This document shows, in pieces, positions 14,176-22,950 of a stretch of 33,586 nt of DNA. Numbering within the stretch: the stretch's first letter is position 1; every line of letters starts with the position of its first letter. Below the pieces are notes generated by a model. It did not search any database and had not been told where the DNA came from. It saw only the letters and a program-made list of their open reading frames with translations. Both the position numbers and the translations under genes were made by a program. The DNA comes from Hyphomicrobiales bacterium (lineage in GTDB: Bacteria > Pseudomonadota > Alphaproteobacteria > Rhizobiales > Rhizobiaceae): positions 1-33,586 of the forward strand of contig UCHV01000017.1 of assembly GCA_900472395.1 (NCBI GenBank), in the 5' to 3' direction.

Positions 14176-16116
14176 CTAAGATCGGTCAGCTTTTGCCACA
14201 TCGCGCGCCATGGACCTGTTGCTATCCTGAAGAGCGATGACACGCGCCAGTAATGCGCGCTGCGCAGCAGCAATCGTATCCTTATCGTCGGAGCCAATCT
14301 CGTCTTTCTGCTCCGCTTCTACAGCCAGTTCCTCTAGCGTCTCTTCGTCCCTAGTGATGGCGAGATCTTCCGGCTGGCTCGCTACCGCGTCGTGCCGCGT
14401 CTGGTTGCCGCCCTCCATCAAGTCGGAAAAATCCGCAATGGAAGCGGAGAGATCAAGCACCTCAGGTTCCGGCAGGGGGCCCTTCTGCGCCTGAAAGATG
14501 CGCTTGAGGATACGGTCTTCGAAATATTTCACCTTCGGCATCATCAAAGGTGGTTGACCCTTGATCAGCACGATTTGCTTGGTATCGTCGATGAGACGCA
14601 CCTGCTCGGGCCTCAGGAGCGTGGCTCCCTGCTCGCTGCGCTGGATATTCGCGTTGAAGCGGTCATTCATGTTCCAGGATACGGATCTGGCCTTATAGCT
14701 GTAATCGCCGATGGCCTTCGAAATATATTGCGGCGTCTCGTCATCCGCCGTCGCCATAAAAACCTGCATGCCGGTATTAGACAGGAAGTTTTCCTTGCCG
14801 GAAGACTCGTAGGCGCCCGTTAGGGCCGACAAGCTCTGTATGATAAACATAAAGCGGCCTTTATACCCGGCGATAGTTGTAACAGCCGTTTCGATGGACT
14901 CGAGCTTGCCCAGGTGCTTGAATTCGTCGAGCAAGAACAGAACCTCGAAAATCTCTTCCTTTGTCGGCATTTCCCGCTGCATGACCGCGACGATCTGCTG
15001 GAAGAACAATCTGACCAGCGGCGCGATGACCTCGAGGTCGTTGGGGCTAACAACCAGAAAGATAGATGTGGGATCACGCCTTAGATCGTAGATCGAGAAA
15101 TCCGATCGCGTCGTCGCCGCCTTGATCAGAGGGTCCGCCCATAGATTTAGACCGCCGTCTCCCAACACAGAAGTATAAGACGTGATAATCTTCGTGTCGT
15201 TCCCCGCCATATTGTCGAAGATGCGCTTGACTTCAGGAACATTGCTCTCCTCGGCGAGGCGGGCGAACAATTTATATTTCTCGCCAGGCAGCGTAAAAAG
15301 ATCGTAGACCGCGCCAATCGTCGGATTGCCGCGTTCGATACAGGCTAGAATGCCGGCGACGAACAGATTGCGGGCGCCGTCGATGAAACCCTCGGCGCCT
15401 TTGCCCTTCGGCACTATCAGGTTGACGGCTAGTCGGCGCGCCTCCGCTAACCGCCGTTCCGGCACCAGCTTCACGATGTCTAAAACTGGATTGTAGCAAT
15501 GCGTGCGCCCGGCGGGATCGAGCGGCGAGAATTTGAACACTCGATCGCCTCGTGAAACCCTATTGCGCGACGTTAGCTCGAATAGTTCGCCTTTGACATC
15601 CAGCGCCAGAATCGAACCGTTGAAGGTGAGTAGCGTCGGGATGACGATGCCGACGCCCTTGCCGGCGCGTGTGGGCGCAACGATAAGGCTGTGGGGTTGA
15701 TCGCCGTTGGAGAGATATCGTCCCGGTAGGCGCGGAGATGTTGTCTTTCCAAAGATTGGCCCGGAGATGGAGCGATAGGCCTTGATATAGCCGTTGCGCG
15801 TCAGATCTGCAGAGCGCGCCCATCGCGCCGTGCCGTGATGTTCGGAGGCGCGGATGAAAGTGAGGCCCAGCGCAACGATAAGCGTGACGACCATGCTTGC
15901 CGCGCCCAGCAGCAGACAGGTCTTGAACTCTTCGGTGACATAGCCCTTGACGAACGGGCTTGCCCACCAAACCGCAAGGATATTGAAGTTGGCGATCAAT
16001 TCCTTACTGACGCCGCCCCTGAAGGTCACATACGCGCTCATCGCCAAAAGCGCGACGGGCAAGGACAGAAAGGTAGCAAAAATCAAGGCGGACGACCGAC
16101 TAGCTGGGTTGCTCAT
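14176..16116 (-). CDS. virD4: VirD4 coupling protein
   Basis: 646 residues. Two N-terminal membrane helices enclose a short periplasmic loop (YVTFRGGVSKEL...). They are followed by the EHHGTARWA signature, Walker A VAPTRAGKGVG, and LALDVKGELFELTS, FIDGARNLFVAGIL, AGNDTKIITSYTSVLGDGG, Walker B VLFLLDEFKHLGKLE and GQPPLMMPKVKYF, all as in Agrobacterium VirD4. The ATPase docks the VirD2-bound strand and effectors at the inner membrane. ATG 16116 (MSNPASRSS) aligns with the family start; a longer frame reaching 16368 is not supported. The acidic C-terminal tail (after about 530) is also typical. It diverges from virC1. Confidence 0.95.
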   Translation of the reverse strand: MSNPASRSSALIFATFLSLPVALLAMSAYVTFRGGVSKELIANFNILAVWWASPFVKGYVTEEFKTCLLLGAASMVVTLIVALGLTFIRASEHHGTARWARSADLTRNGYIKAYRSISGPIFGKTTSPRLPGRYLSNGDQPHSLIVAPTRAGKGVGIVIPTLLTFNGSILALDVKGELFELTSRNRVSRGDRVFKFSPLDPAGRTHCYNPVLDIVKLVPERRLAEARRLAVNLIVPKGKGAEGFIDGARNLFVAGILACIERGNPTIGAVYDLFTLPGEKYKLFARLAEESNVPEVKRIFDNMAGNDTKIITSYTSVLGDGGLNLWADPLIKAATTRSDFSIYDLRRDPTSIFLVVSPNDLEVIAPLVRLFFQQIVAVMQREMPTKEEIFEVLFLLDEFKHLGKLESIETAVTTIAGYKGRFMFIIQSLSALTGAYESSGKENFLSNTGMQVFMATADDETPQYISKAIGDYSYKARSVSWNMNDRFNANIQRSEQGATLLRPEQVRLIDDTKQIVLIKGQPPLMMPKVKYFEDRILKRIFQAQKGPLPEPEVLDLSASIADFSDLMEGGNQTRHDAVASQPEDLAITRDEETLEELAVEAEQKDEIGSDDKDTIAAAQRALLARVIALQDSNRSMARDVAKADRS

Positions 16117-16122
16117 CGTACT

Positions 16123-16134
16123 GTTCCAATTGTA
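16123..16134 (-). promoter_or_regulatory. near-consensus vir box at the virD4 start
   Basis: On the minus strand TACAATTGGAAC matches TNCAATTGAAAY at 11 of 12 positions. It lies only seven bases before the virD4 ATG, an odd place for an activator site, so it may be fortuitous or the transcript may start inside the gene. Confidence 0.4.
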
Positions 16135-16261
16135 AGCTTTGCATTGCATGGCATACAGAATAATCCTACAGAAACGGCAAGTAATACCTCCTTGCTGAAA
16201 TTGCGCATGCTGTGGGATGTAGTGCTTTCTCGATGCACGCGATAGCTTTAGAAAGCCAATA

Positions 16262-16273
16262 TTGCATTTGTAG
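16262..16273 (-). promoter_or_regulatory. vir-box-like site between virD4 and virC1
   Basis: On the minus strand CTACAAATGCAA differs by one base from TTACAAATGCAA upstream of virB1. It lies in the divergent gap, about 145 bases before virD4 and 120 before virC1, and could serve both operons. Confidence 0.5.
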
Positions 16274-16394
16274 TCTTTATGGGTCCGATCTCTACGAGAA
16301 GAGAGCCATAGGAGTTTGACAAGCCGCTTTGGCCGGCAATACGATTTCACACTGATACGAACGAACATCCGGTCATTGCCGAAAAGGGAAATTC

Positions 16395-17090
16395 ATGAAG
16401 CTCGTCACCTGCTGCTCGTTCAAAGGGGGGGCTGGAAAAACGACCTCCTTGATGGGTCTCTGCTCCGCATGGGCTTCCGATGGAAGAAAGGTTGCGCTAT
16501 TCGAGGCAGACGAAAACCGTCCGTTGACACGCTGGAAGGCCAATGCAGTCGAAAACGAGACATGGGACGGGTCCTGCGAGGTCTTCATCGCAGACGATCT
16601 AACGCATCTGGAGGCGGCCTATAACGAGGCGACGGAAGAGGGTTTCGATTACGGTCTTGCCGATACGCATGGGGGGTCGAGCGATCTCAACAACACTATC
16701 ATCGCCAGCTCTGACTTTCTGCTTATCCCGACCATGCTAACGCCGCTTGATATCGACGAGGCTTTGGCGACCTATCGTTATATTCTAGAGCTGCTTGTCG
16801 GCGAGGCCATCGATGTTCCGACTGCGATCCTGCAACAGCGCATTCCTGTCGGCCGACTGACCGCTTCCCAAAAGGCCGCTAGCGATATGCTGGGTGTCTT
16901 GCCGGAATTCGAGTCTCCGATGCACGAGCGAGACGCCTTCGCCGCTATGAAAAACCGCGGCCTGCTGCACAAGACGTTGCAGCATATGGAAGGCAATCCC
17001 GCCCAAAGATTGCCGATGCGCAACTATCTTACGGCGATGAATGAGGTGAAAATCATGGGCAGTTTCATTGATGCCGCCTTGGGGGAATGA
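16395..17090 (+). CDS. virC1: VirC1, ParA-like ATPase for T-strand recruitment
   Basis: 231 residues with the deviant Walker [48 protein letters not shown] and [20 protein letters not shown], then [17 protein letters not shown], all conserved in Agrobacterium VirC1. The protein binds overdrive next to borders, stimulates VirD2 processing and brings the relaxosome to the VirD4 pole. GAAAAGGGAAATTC precedes ATG 16395. Followed three bases later by virC2. Confidence 0.95.
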   Translation: MKLVTCCSFKGGAGKTTSLMGLCSAWASDGRKVALFEADENRPLTRWKANAVENETWDGSCEVFIADDLTHLEAAYNEATEEGFDYGLADTHGGSSDLNNTIIASSDFLLIPTMLTPLDIDEALATYRYILELLVGEAIDVPTAILQQRIPVGRLTASQKAASDMLGVLPEFESPMHERDAFAAMKNRGLLHKTLQHMEGNPAQRLPMRNYLTAMNEVKIMGSFIDAALGE

Positions 17091-17093
17091 GCT

Positions 17094-17648
17094 TTGGCGA
17101 TCCGCAAACCAAGCCTCTCCGTCAAGGAAGCCCGCCATCTCGCCGCCATCAGAAATGTCGCTCTCGATGAAACAGTGCCCTTGCCGTCCCTGCCGGCGGG
17201 CGAGGACGCTATGCCAGCGAGGATCGGCGCCGATCCCGATAGCGGAGCTGGAGCGACCGGCCGCTCGCCGGAGGTGGCTGAAAGCACCAAGCAGGTCTTC
17301 CTGTCGGCGCCGCTGCCAGCACGCGGCCTTTCCAAGAGTTACGACTTTCTATCCAAGCAATATCAGCGGGAAAAGGCGCTGCGCATGGTATTGCGCCGCG
17401 CCCTAGACGATTACGAGGTGCTGCTCGACAGCGGCCAGTTCAAGAATCAGCCGCTGGACTATGCTTCAGCAACAGGCGCAGAAGGAAGCGGCACGATCCA
17501 AACCTCGCGGGTGATGACAACCAAGCATCTCGCGCTCGCGCGCGCGTTCTTCGATCCGCTCGGGTTCGAGAGCGACAGAGCATTCGGCCGCAAACTGGCG
17601 TGCGCCGCGCTCGGCGCATTCTTCGCGCTGGAAAAACGGCGCCCATGA
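17094..17648 (+). CDS. virC2: VirC2, ribbon-helix-helix DNA-binding partner of VirC1
   Basis: 184 residues from TTG 17094 (AIRKPSLSVKEARHLAA), with GGGGGA upstream, immediately after virC1. The C-terminal half has VFLSAPLPARGLSKSYDFLS, KALRMVLRRALDDYE and FDPLGFESDRAFGRKLA, matching VirC2, whose ribbon-helix-helix domain binds DNA during T-strand formation. Slightly shorter than the roughly 200-residue Agrobacterium protein, mainly in the variable N-terminal linker. Confidence 0.92.
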   Translation: MAIRKPSLSVKEARHLAAIRNVALDETVPLPSLPAGEDAMPARIGADPDSGAGATGRSPEVAESTKQVFLSAPLPARGLSKSYDFLSKQYQREKALRMVLRRALDDYEVLLDSGQFKNQPLDYASATGAEGSGTIQTSRVMTTKHLALARAFFDPLGFESDRAFGRKLACAALGAFFALEKRRP

Positions 17649-17652
17649 AAAC

Positions 17653-17682
17653 ACCGGCGGGGTCGCGAGACCCTACGCCGGT
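17653..17682. terminator. hairpin between convergent virC2 and virB11
   Basis: ACCGGCG-GGGTC (17653-17664) pairs with GACCC-TA-CGCCGGT (17669-17682), 12 pairs with a two-base bulge and a GCGA loop. It sits in the 50-base gap between convergent operons and probably terminates both, though no T-tract follows. Confidence 0.55.
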
Positions 17683-17698
17683 CGATCTTGCTCCGAGA

Positions 17699-18709
17699 CT
17701 AAGTTATCGGGCCTCCGCCGTCTTGGGACGGCAGATAGACCTCCAACACCCCTCTCGCCCCATTGCGGCGGCCGACCTGCACCACGAGATCGATGGTCCG
17801 CTTGGCATAGGTGATGACCTCGCTGTGGGACAGCTGCACGCCCGATCGCATCACCATCAAGGCCAACCGGTCGAATGCGAGCGCAGGACTATCCGCGTGG
17901 ATGGTTGTCACTGCGCCGGGATGGCCGGTATTAATCGCCTCCAGAAAATCATAAGCCTCGACACCGCGAATTTCGCCGACGATGATTCGGTCGGGACGCA
18001 TGCGCAAGCAGCTTTCCAGCAGCTTAGACGGCATGCGCGCGGATTTTTCTTTGCGGTCGGAAATCAGGGCAACCTGATTTCTATGAGGCGGAAAGAGCTC
18101 CAACGCATCCTCGATGGTGATAATCCGCTCCTTCTGGTCCATCATGGTGATGAGCGAGCGTGCAACGGTCGTCTTGCCCGATGAGGTTCCGCCGGAAATC
18201 AGAATATTGAAGCGCTCGTCGATCGCTTTTCGGAAGAGGCCCTGCAAATCGCCCTTCTCCGCCATCTCCTCGATGGATCGATGACGCGCGCGCCTCTCGT
18301 CGTCTACGCGGATCTGAACGCCTTCGACGAAACCGATATCCGTGGAAGCAAGGCCCCGCGAAAGATACTTGCGGATGGACAGCGAGACGCCCTGTTCCAC
18401 AGCCGGCTCGATCACGACCTGGACGCGCTGAGGGCTTCCCCAGACGGTTACGCGACCGGACACGATGGGATTAAGCGCTCCGAGCGTATTGCGGGTCTCG
18501 CCGGCGAGCTGCGCGCCAAGCCGCTTGATGGCATGCGGCGACAGCGTCACGTCTATCTCGTGCATATGCGGTGCGCCTGACTCTTCGATGAAAATCGAGC
18601 CGTTCGGATTGATCACCAGTTCGTTGACGCGGTCATCGACGAGATAATCTCTAAGCGGGCTTAAATATTGTTCGACATAGGAAATTTCACGTGAAGCCGT
18701 GTCGGTCAT
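17699..18709 (-). CDS. virB11: VirB11 secretion ATPase
   Basis: 336 residues. An N-terminal domain (LVDDRVNELVINPNGSIFIE) precedes the GspE-type ATPase: Walker A SGGTSSGKTT, Asp box ERIITIEDALEL, Walker B RPDRIIVGEIRGVEAYDFLE and His box NTGHPGAVTTIHADS. It forms the hexameric cytoplasmic ATPase that with VirB4 switches between pilus assembly and substrate transfer. Last gene of the virB operon; its start overlaps the virB10 stop by 4 bases. Confidence 0.95.
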   Translation of the reverse strand: MTDTASREISYVEQYLSPLRDYLVDDRVNELVINPNGSIFIEESGAPHMHEIDVTLSPHAIKRLGAQLAGETRNTLGALNPIVSGRVTVWGSPQRVQVVIEPAVEQGVSLSIRKYLSRGLASTDIGFVEGVQIRVDDERRARHRSIEEMAEKGDLQGLFRKAIDERFNILISGGTSSGKTTVARSLITMMDQKERIITIEDALELFPPHRNQVALISDRKEKSARMPSKLLESCLRMRPDRIIVGEIRGVEAYDFLEAINTGHPGAVTTIHADSPALAFDRLALMVMRSGVQLSHSEVITYAKRTIDLVVQVGRRNGARGVLEVYLPSQDGGGPIT

Positions 18710-20109
18710 TTAAACAAGAGATCCCGGTTGACGAATACCCGCACCTCTTCGCCTTGCGGGATTCTGATGACCTGCGGCAGCGAAAGATATTTCTCTAATA
18801 CGCCGGACGATTGTTCGGCTAGGCTGTCGCCGGCGCCACCGGCGAACTGGCTGCCTATGTTGATCGTGCTGCCGGACGAGCGCCCACTGCCGCCACCAGC
18901 CTTGCTGGACAAGGCGGTCGGGATGGCCGAAATGGCGCTAATTAGCACGGCGGAGCCGAATTTCGTGCCGTATCTGTTGTCGACATTGCCCAGAGTGCCG
19001 GCTCGACCAAGCGTGTCGGTGCCCGTCGAGCCGATAGCTATCGATTTACCGTCTGGTGTTACCGCACGGTTCCACGCGATCAGAACCCGTTTTTGCGCCA
19101 GCTCCACATCGTTGTTGAACTGGCCGATCAGCATGGTGCCGGGCGGCATGAGAACACGCTTGCCGTCGAAGGAATAAACTGGCCGCATTACCTGCGCTCG
19201 GATGTTGCCGGGCAATTGCGTATCGATCGCCGTCTCCAGCACTGCGGAGATAATGGTGCCTTGCACGATCATTCTCGATGTGTCGTAGAGGCGCTGCGAA
19301 ACGGAGGTCTGGACGACGCTCGCCGCGCTTGACTTCAAGAAGCGCTCGTTTTGATCGAGATCCTCGGTGCCGCCGCCCTCCTGCGATGCATGCCCCGTAC
19401 CTTCTGCGAAGCGGTCGCGCTCGTCGACAAGGACAGACTCGGATTCACGCTGCATTTTCTCGATTTTGGCGCGATCCTTAGCATTGGCCGCCTGCATTTG
19501 CGCTTCTGCTTCAAGTCGTTCGCGTTCGCGTTCGGCTCGCTCCGCTATCTCTTTGAGGCGGGCATTTTCCGCGGCCATAGCCTTACGCTCAGCTTCAAGC
19601 TTGCGGGTAATGGCATTGTTGTGCTCCGACAGCATGTCGCGTATTTCGCTGGAGGAGATATCCGGCTTCCGGTTCTTCTCCATCTCCTCCATCTTGTCTT
19701 GTAGCTCTTTGAAGCGCGCCGACCAAGCGGCATTGGGATCGACAGGCTTCTCCACCGTCGGCTCCGGGGGGGCAGGAACGGTGAAGTCCAACCTGGTCTG
19801 GGCGTTTTTCTCGCGGGCGACTTCCATGTCGATGGTCGATGTCTCTGCTTTGTCGCTTGTGATAAAGCCGAACATCTTAAGCGCACCCTTGGGACCGGCG
19901 ATGGTGAGCAGCAGAAACAGAGCTCCGCCGCCAAACGCCAGCGCGAGAACCTTCATACGTTTACCCCGGCTGACCCGTCCCAATTGCTTGGAGCGGCGCT
20001 CGTTTAACAGCGCCTCGCGTTCGCTCATGTCCTCGGCTTCCGGCCGGTGGCTATCGTCGCTGTCGCGATGCGCTGCGTCGGATGCTTCTGACATGCCGTC
20101 ATCCTGCAT
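18706..20109 (-). CDS. virB10: VirB10 envelope-spanning channel scaffold
   Basis: 467 residues: a charged cytoplasmic N terminus, one membrane helix (KVLALAFGGGALFLLLTIAG), a coiled, Glu/Arg-rich periplasmic stretch, and the TrbI/VirB10 C-terminal barrel with VQGTIISAVLETAIDTQLPG, PPGTMLIG and GQFAGGAGDSLAEQ. The C-terminal domain builds the outer-membrane pore with VirB9 and the lipoprotein. The start ATG has AGGAGG just upstream, inside the end of virB9, and overlaps it by 11 bases. About 90 residues longer than A. tumefaciens VirB10 because of the coiled insert. Confidence 0.93.
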   Translation of the reverse strand: MQDDGMSEASDAAHRDSDDSHRPEAEDMSEREALLNERRSKQLGRVSRGKRMKVLALAFGGGALFLLLTIAGPKGALKMFGFITSDKAETSTIDMEVAREKNAQTRLDFTVPAPPEPTVEKPVDPNAAWSARFKELQDKMEEMEKNRKPDISSSEIRDMLSEHNNAITRKLEAERKAMAAENARLKEIAERAERERERLEAEAQMQAANAKDRAKIEKMQRESESVLVDERDRFAEGTGHASQEGGGTEDLDQNERFLKSSAASVVQTSVSQRLYDTSRMIVQGTIISAVLETAIDTQLPGNIRAQVMRPVYSFDGKRVLMPPGTMLIGQFNNDVELAQKRVLIAWNRAVTPDGKSIAIGSTGTDTLGRAGTLGNVDNRYGTKFGSAVLISAISAIPTALSSKAGGGSGRSSGSTINIGSQFAGGAGDSLAEQSSGVLEKYLSLPQVIRIPQGEEVRVFVNRDLLFK

Positions 20110-20872
20110 GTCCGCCTCCTTTTGCCAGTCTCACATTCGGATTGACGGCGGCTGCCGCCTTTCGCGCAACGCAGACGGTCTTGTCACCGATCCTCAGCAC
20201 CCAATAATCGCTCACTCCGTCGACGACGATGCGGCTGCCGACGGTGCGGGAATTGATCAGTTGCTCCTCATTCTTGTCAGCGACCTTGAAGATAGCTGGG
20301 CGGGAAGCGTTTTCTGGCAGGAAAAAGGAGGTCTGACGCCCGTTGTCCTGAACCCATAAAGGACTGAATTCGGCTGTACCGGCGACCATATAGTTCGAGT
20401 TGATCTGCTCCGGTTGGGCCGGCCCGGGTTTCCTCGTAACAGCTTTCTTAGCTGGATAAGTGAATACCGTGCGCAACGGTGCCGGATATGTCGAATTACT
20501 CGCGAGCTCGCTCAGAGAATGTAGCTCGAAGGTGTAGACACGGCGATCGCTATAGACGGTCATATTCGTCTGCGTGCTGGGGATCTTCGCCTTGATGCTA
20601 ATCACGTGCCCATTCTTGAGTTTGACAACCTCCCAGGACGCACTATCGCCGATGAGAATGGACTCGATGGTCTCGTCATCAGAAAATTGCACCGCCGTCA
20701 CCGACTTCAAGCCCAGATCGAGACGGTAAACGCTGTTTTCGGCATAGCCAATATGCCGGATTCTGGGATCCGACTGGGCGGATACGGCCTGTTGTGCGAA
20801 AGCAGGCACTGTCATTGGCAGGACGCCCGCGACAATGGCGGCAAGGCAGGTCTTCAAGAGGATCGTCTTCAT
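20099..20872 (-). CDS. virB9: VirB9 outer-membrane core complex protein
   Basis: 257 residues with a signal peptide (CLAAIVAGVLPMTVPAFAQQ) and the VirB9/CagX pattern: DPRIRHIGYAENSVYRLD, VYTFELHS, FSPLWVQDNGRQTSFFLP, ATFKVADKN-like strands, and SRIVVDGVSDYWVLRIGDK near the end. It surrounds the VirB10 C-terminal ring and in Agrobacterium is disulphide-linked to VirB7. The start overlaps the virB8 stop by one base. Confidence 0.93.
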   Translation of the reverse strand: MKTILLKTCLAAIVAGVLPMTVPAFAQQAVSAQSDPRIRHIGYAENSVYRLDLGLKSVTAVQFSDDETIESILIGDSASWEVVKLKNGHVISIKAKIPSTQTNMTVYSDRRVYTFELHSLSELASNSTYPAPLRTVFTYPAKKAVTRKPGPAQPEQINSNYMVAGTAEFSPLWVQDNGRQTSFFLPENASRPAIFKVADKNEEQLINSRTVGSRIVVDGVSDYWVLRIGDKTVCVARKAAAAVNPNVRLAKGGGHAG

Positions 20873-21546
20873 TATTTTGCGGTCTCCGCATCGATACGGT
20901 AGCTGGCGACGTTGAAGCCCAGCGGATTCTTCCAGACTTCCTCGAGCTTGGCATTTTGCTTGGGGCGAAATGCGTAGCCGACGGTGGCGACGAATGTCCG
21001 CTCGGCTGTGGCTTTGCCCTTTTCTTCGCGATATTTGGTGATCCGGACGCGTGCTAAGTCCGGTGCGCCGCGCCTGACCGAAGGGCTAAGCGAAATCGAC
21101 TTAACGACTACCCTCACCCGTACGCCAGTGCCGTAGACAGTCGGCGGATAATCGGCAGAACTCGAAGTCCAGATGCTCGCAAGAGAACCGGCCGCATCCG
21201 CGACCGACCGCGCCATGACATCTGGGATGCGAACGGCGTTGTCGGCGGGATCGAAGGTTTCTCGGTCGATGACATAGGAGACGAGCTCCGCTTGCAGAAC
21301 GGCATCCTGCTGGTCAAGCGTAGCGGGGCGTACTTCGACGAGTTTTTCTGCCTGACCCGTCGTCTTGTCCACCATGACGACGAACGGTCTGGTCTCGTCC
21401 AGCGGTAAGACGATAATCAGCGCGATGACCGCCATTAGCGCGATGCAGATGGAGCCGATTGCGATCTTCGCCCAGGTATTGCGCTGATGCCGGAGGGTGA
21501 AAAAGATCTCGTCCTCGAACGCATTCTGTACATTAAAATTCGCCAT
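20872..21546 (-). CDS. virB8: VirB8 inner-membrane assembly factor
   Basis: 224 residues: a short cytoplasmic N terminus, a membrane helix (IAIGSICIALMAVIALIIVLP) and a periplasmic NTF2-like domain with VIDRETFDP, VRVRVVVKSISL and the final NPLGFNVASYRIDAE (the NPxGF-type motif of VirB8). It nucleates the complex and contacts VirB9, VirB10 and VirB5. Its start overlaps a 23-codon frame that occupies the position where virB7 normally lies. Confidence 0.93.
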   Translation of the reverse strand: MANFNVQNAFEDEIFFTLRHQRNTWAKIAIGSICIALMAVIALIIVLPLDETRPFVVMVDKTTGQAEKLVEVRPATLDQQDAVLQAELVSYVIDRETFDPADNAVRIPDVMARSVADAAGSLASIWTSSSADYPPTVYGTGVRVRVVVKSISLSPSVRRGAPDLARVRITKYREEKGKATAERTFVATVGYAFRPKQNAKLEEVWKNPLGFNVASYRIDAETAK

Positions 21547-21604
21547 GCGCCATCGAGCCCTTCCTTAACCCATAGGCGAGCGATTTGCATGTTATCATCG
21601 TCAT
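21533..21604 (-). CDS. 23-codon micro-ORF in the usual virB7 position
   Basis: ATG 21604 overlaps the virB6 stop (ATGA) and the frame (MTMITCKSLAYGLRKGSMAHGEF) ends at TAA 21533-21535, 14 bases inside virB8. It has no lipobox. It may be a remnant of virB7, or only a reinitiation bridge that couples virB8 translation to virB6. Coding status is uncertain. Confidence 0.25.
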   Translation of the reverse strand: MTMITCKSLAYGLRKGSMAHGEF

Positions 21605-22947
21605 GTCTCTTTCCTCTTTCCGTTCGCCATCTTCGACAGCTTCTTGTCCACTTTCTCGGCTATCTTGGCTCGTGCCAGTTCCTTCACTTTGTCTCTCACC
21701 CGATTGTGTGGTTTGTCGCTGGCGGAGCTAGAGGGCGCGCTCTGCGCCGGCTTTTCGGGAGCGGAAGGGCGCCAGGACTGGAAGGCAGGGTTCGGGCTCA
21801 TCTGACCAGAGCCTGTCACGCTCTGCTCGCGTTTGTTGAGCCAGTAAGACTTTCTATCTGCGGTATGACGGCGCCATGCCGAAAAGCCTGACACCAGCAT
21901 CTGCTTCGCCCCGCCGGCACGCGCGCCGAAAGCCGCCTTGGTCCCGTGCGCATATTTGCGCGGATCGAGCGCCTGACCAAGGGCGCGCGGCGGTAGTGCC
22001 ATCGCATATTGTTTCAGATTCGATACGCCGCTCATGGCGCCGGCCGCACCGGTCAGCGCGCGTCCGATGCTGGCGCCGCCGACGGCAACCGATGCCGAGG
22101 CAAGCGTCTGAGCCATGGTTGGGATGTGGAAGAGAAGAACCAGTGCGGCGATCATCACGAAGATGAAGCCCCAGAATTTGTCCTTGTCCAAGCTGCTGGC
22201 ACCAGAGGTCGCCAGAAGGTGGCCGGCAAACCAGAGAACAATCGCCATTAGGCATCCAAGAAGAAGCGGTATAACCGCGAAGCCGACCAAGAGGCTGATC
22301 CAACCCTGGAAATAGCTACGCGTTTTCTCCCACATAAACATGGAGATTCCGAGGGGCGCCAGACTGATCCCCAATATAAGCCCCACCTTAGCGATTAGGA
22401 CCATGACGGTGGCGGCGGCAATGAAAATGCCGCCAACAATAAGGATCAGCACGCCTGAAAACACGTTTCGAAATGTCTTTCCGAGATTTAGGATCGACGT
22501 GTCGCGCAGGAAGTCATGGGCGATCCAGACGATGGCATGGCCGAACTCGTCCATGGCCGCATAGGTTTTGCCCTCGCCGGCCCCTTTTATCCGACCAGGG
22601 TCGAGAATATCGGGCCTTAAAGTCTCGATATCCTGGGCAACTGCTTCCACGACGAGGTTGGAATACCCCTGAGTAATGCCAGTCAATGCATTGTAGACCG
22701 GCTGGAAGTTGCTCCAGATCGTAGCGAAACTGACGACGATAATATAAGTGACCGCCCAGTTAAGATATTTGGAGTATTGAATGCTGGCTGCCTGCAGAAC
22801 GTGGTTCAGAGCGATGAACAAAAGCGCCACAATACCGACCGACTGCATCAAGATCTTGACCGGTTCGCCGACACCCTCGAATACGGCTCTTAGATAGTCC
22901 ACCGTCGCTTCGTCGATTGAGGTGCCGATTGACTGAATGATACCCAT
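21601..22947 (-). CDS. virB6: VirB6 polytopic inner-membrane channel protein
   Basis: 448 residues with at least five transmembrane helices (SVGIVALLFIALNHVLQAA, YIIVVSFATIWSNF, SGVLILIVGGIFIAAATVMV, KVGLILGISLAPLGISMF, VGFAVIPLLLGCLMAIVLWF, FIFVMIAALVLLFHIPTMAQ) in the TrbL/VirB6 arrangement. A long basic, Ala/Ser/Pro-rich cytoplasmic tail of about 150 residues makes it roughly 150 residues longer than A. tumefaciens VirB6. It forms part of the inner-membrane translocation path. Four bases separate its start from the virB5 stop. Confidence 0.9.
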   Translation of the reverse strand: MGIIQSIGTSIDEATVDYLRAVFEGVGEPVKILMQSVGIVALLFIALNHVLQAASIQYSKYLNWAVTYIIVVSFATIWSNFQPVYNALTGITQGYSNLVVEAVAQDIETLRPDILDPGRIKGAGEGKTYAAMDEFGHAIVWIAHDFLRDTSILNLGKTFRNVFSGVLILIVGGIFIAAATVMVLIAKVGLILGISLAPLGISMFMWEKTRSYFQGWISLLVGFAVIPLLLGCLMAIVLWFAGHLLATSGASSLDKDKFWGFIFVMIAALVLLFHIPTMAQTLASASVAVGGASIGRALTGAAGAMSGVSNLKQYAMALPPRALGQALDPRKYAHGTKAAFGARAGGAKQMLVSGFSAWRRHTADRKSYWLNKREQSVTGSGQMSPNPAFQSWRPSAPEKPAQSAPSSSASDKPHNRVRDKVKELARAKIAEKVDKKLSKMANGKRKET

Positions 22948-22950
22948 GGG

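Noticed and set aside
16117..16368. N-terminal extension of virD4
   Set aside because: The extra 84 residues are Cys/Arg-rich, carry the divergent regulatory region and are absent from the VirD4 family; MSNPASRSS at 16116 aligns with the known start.
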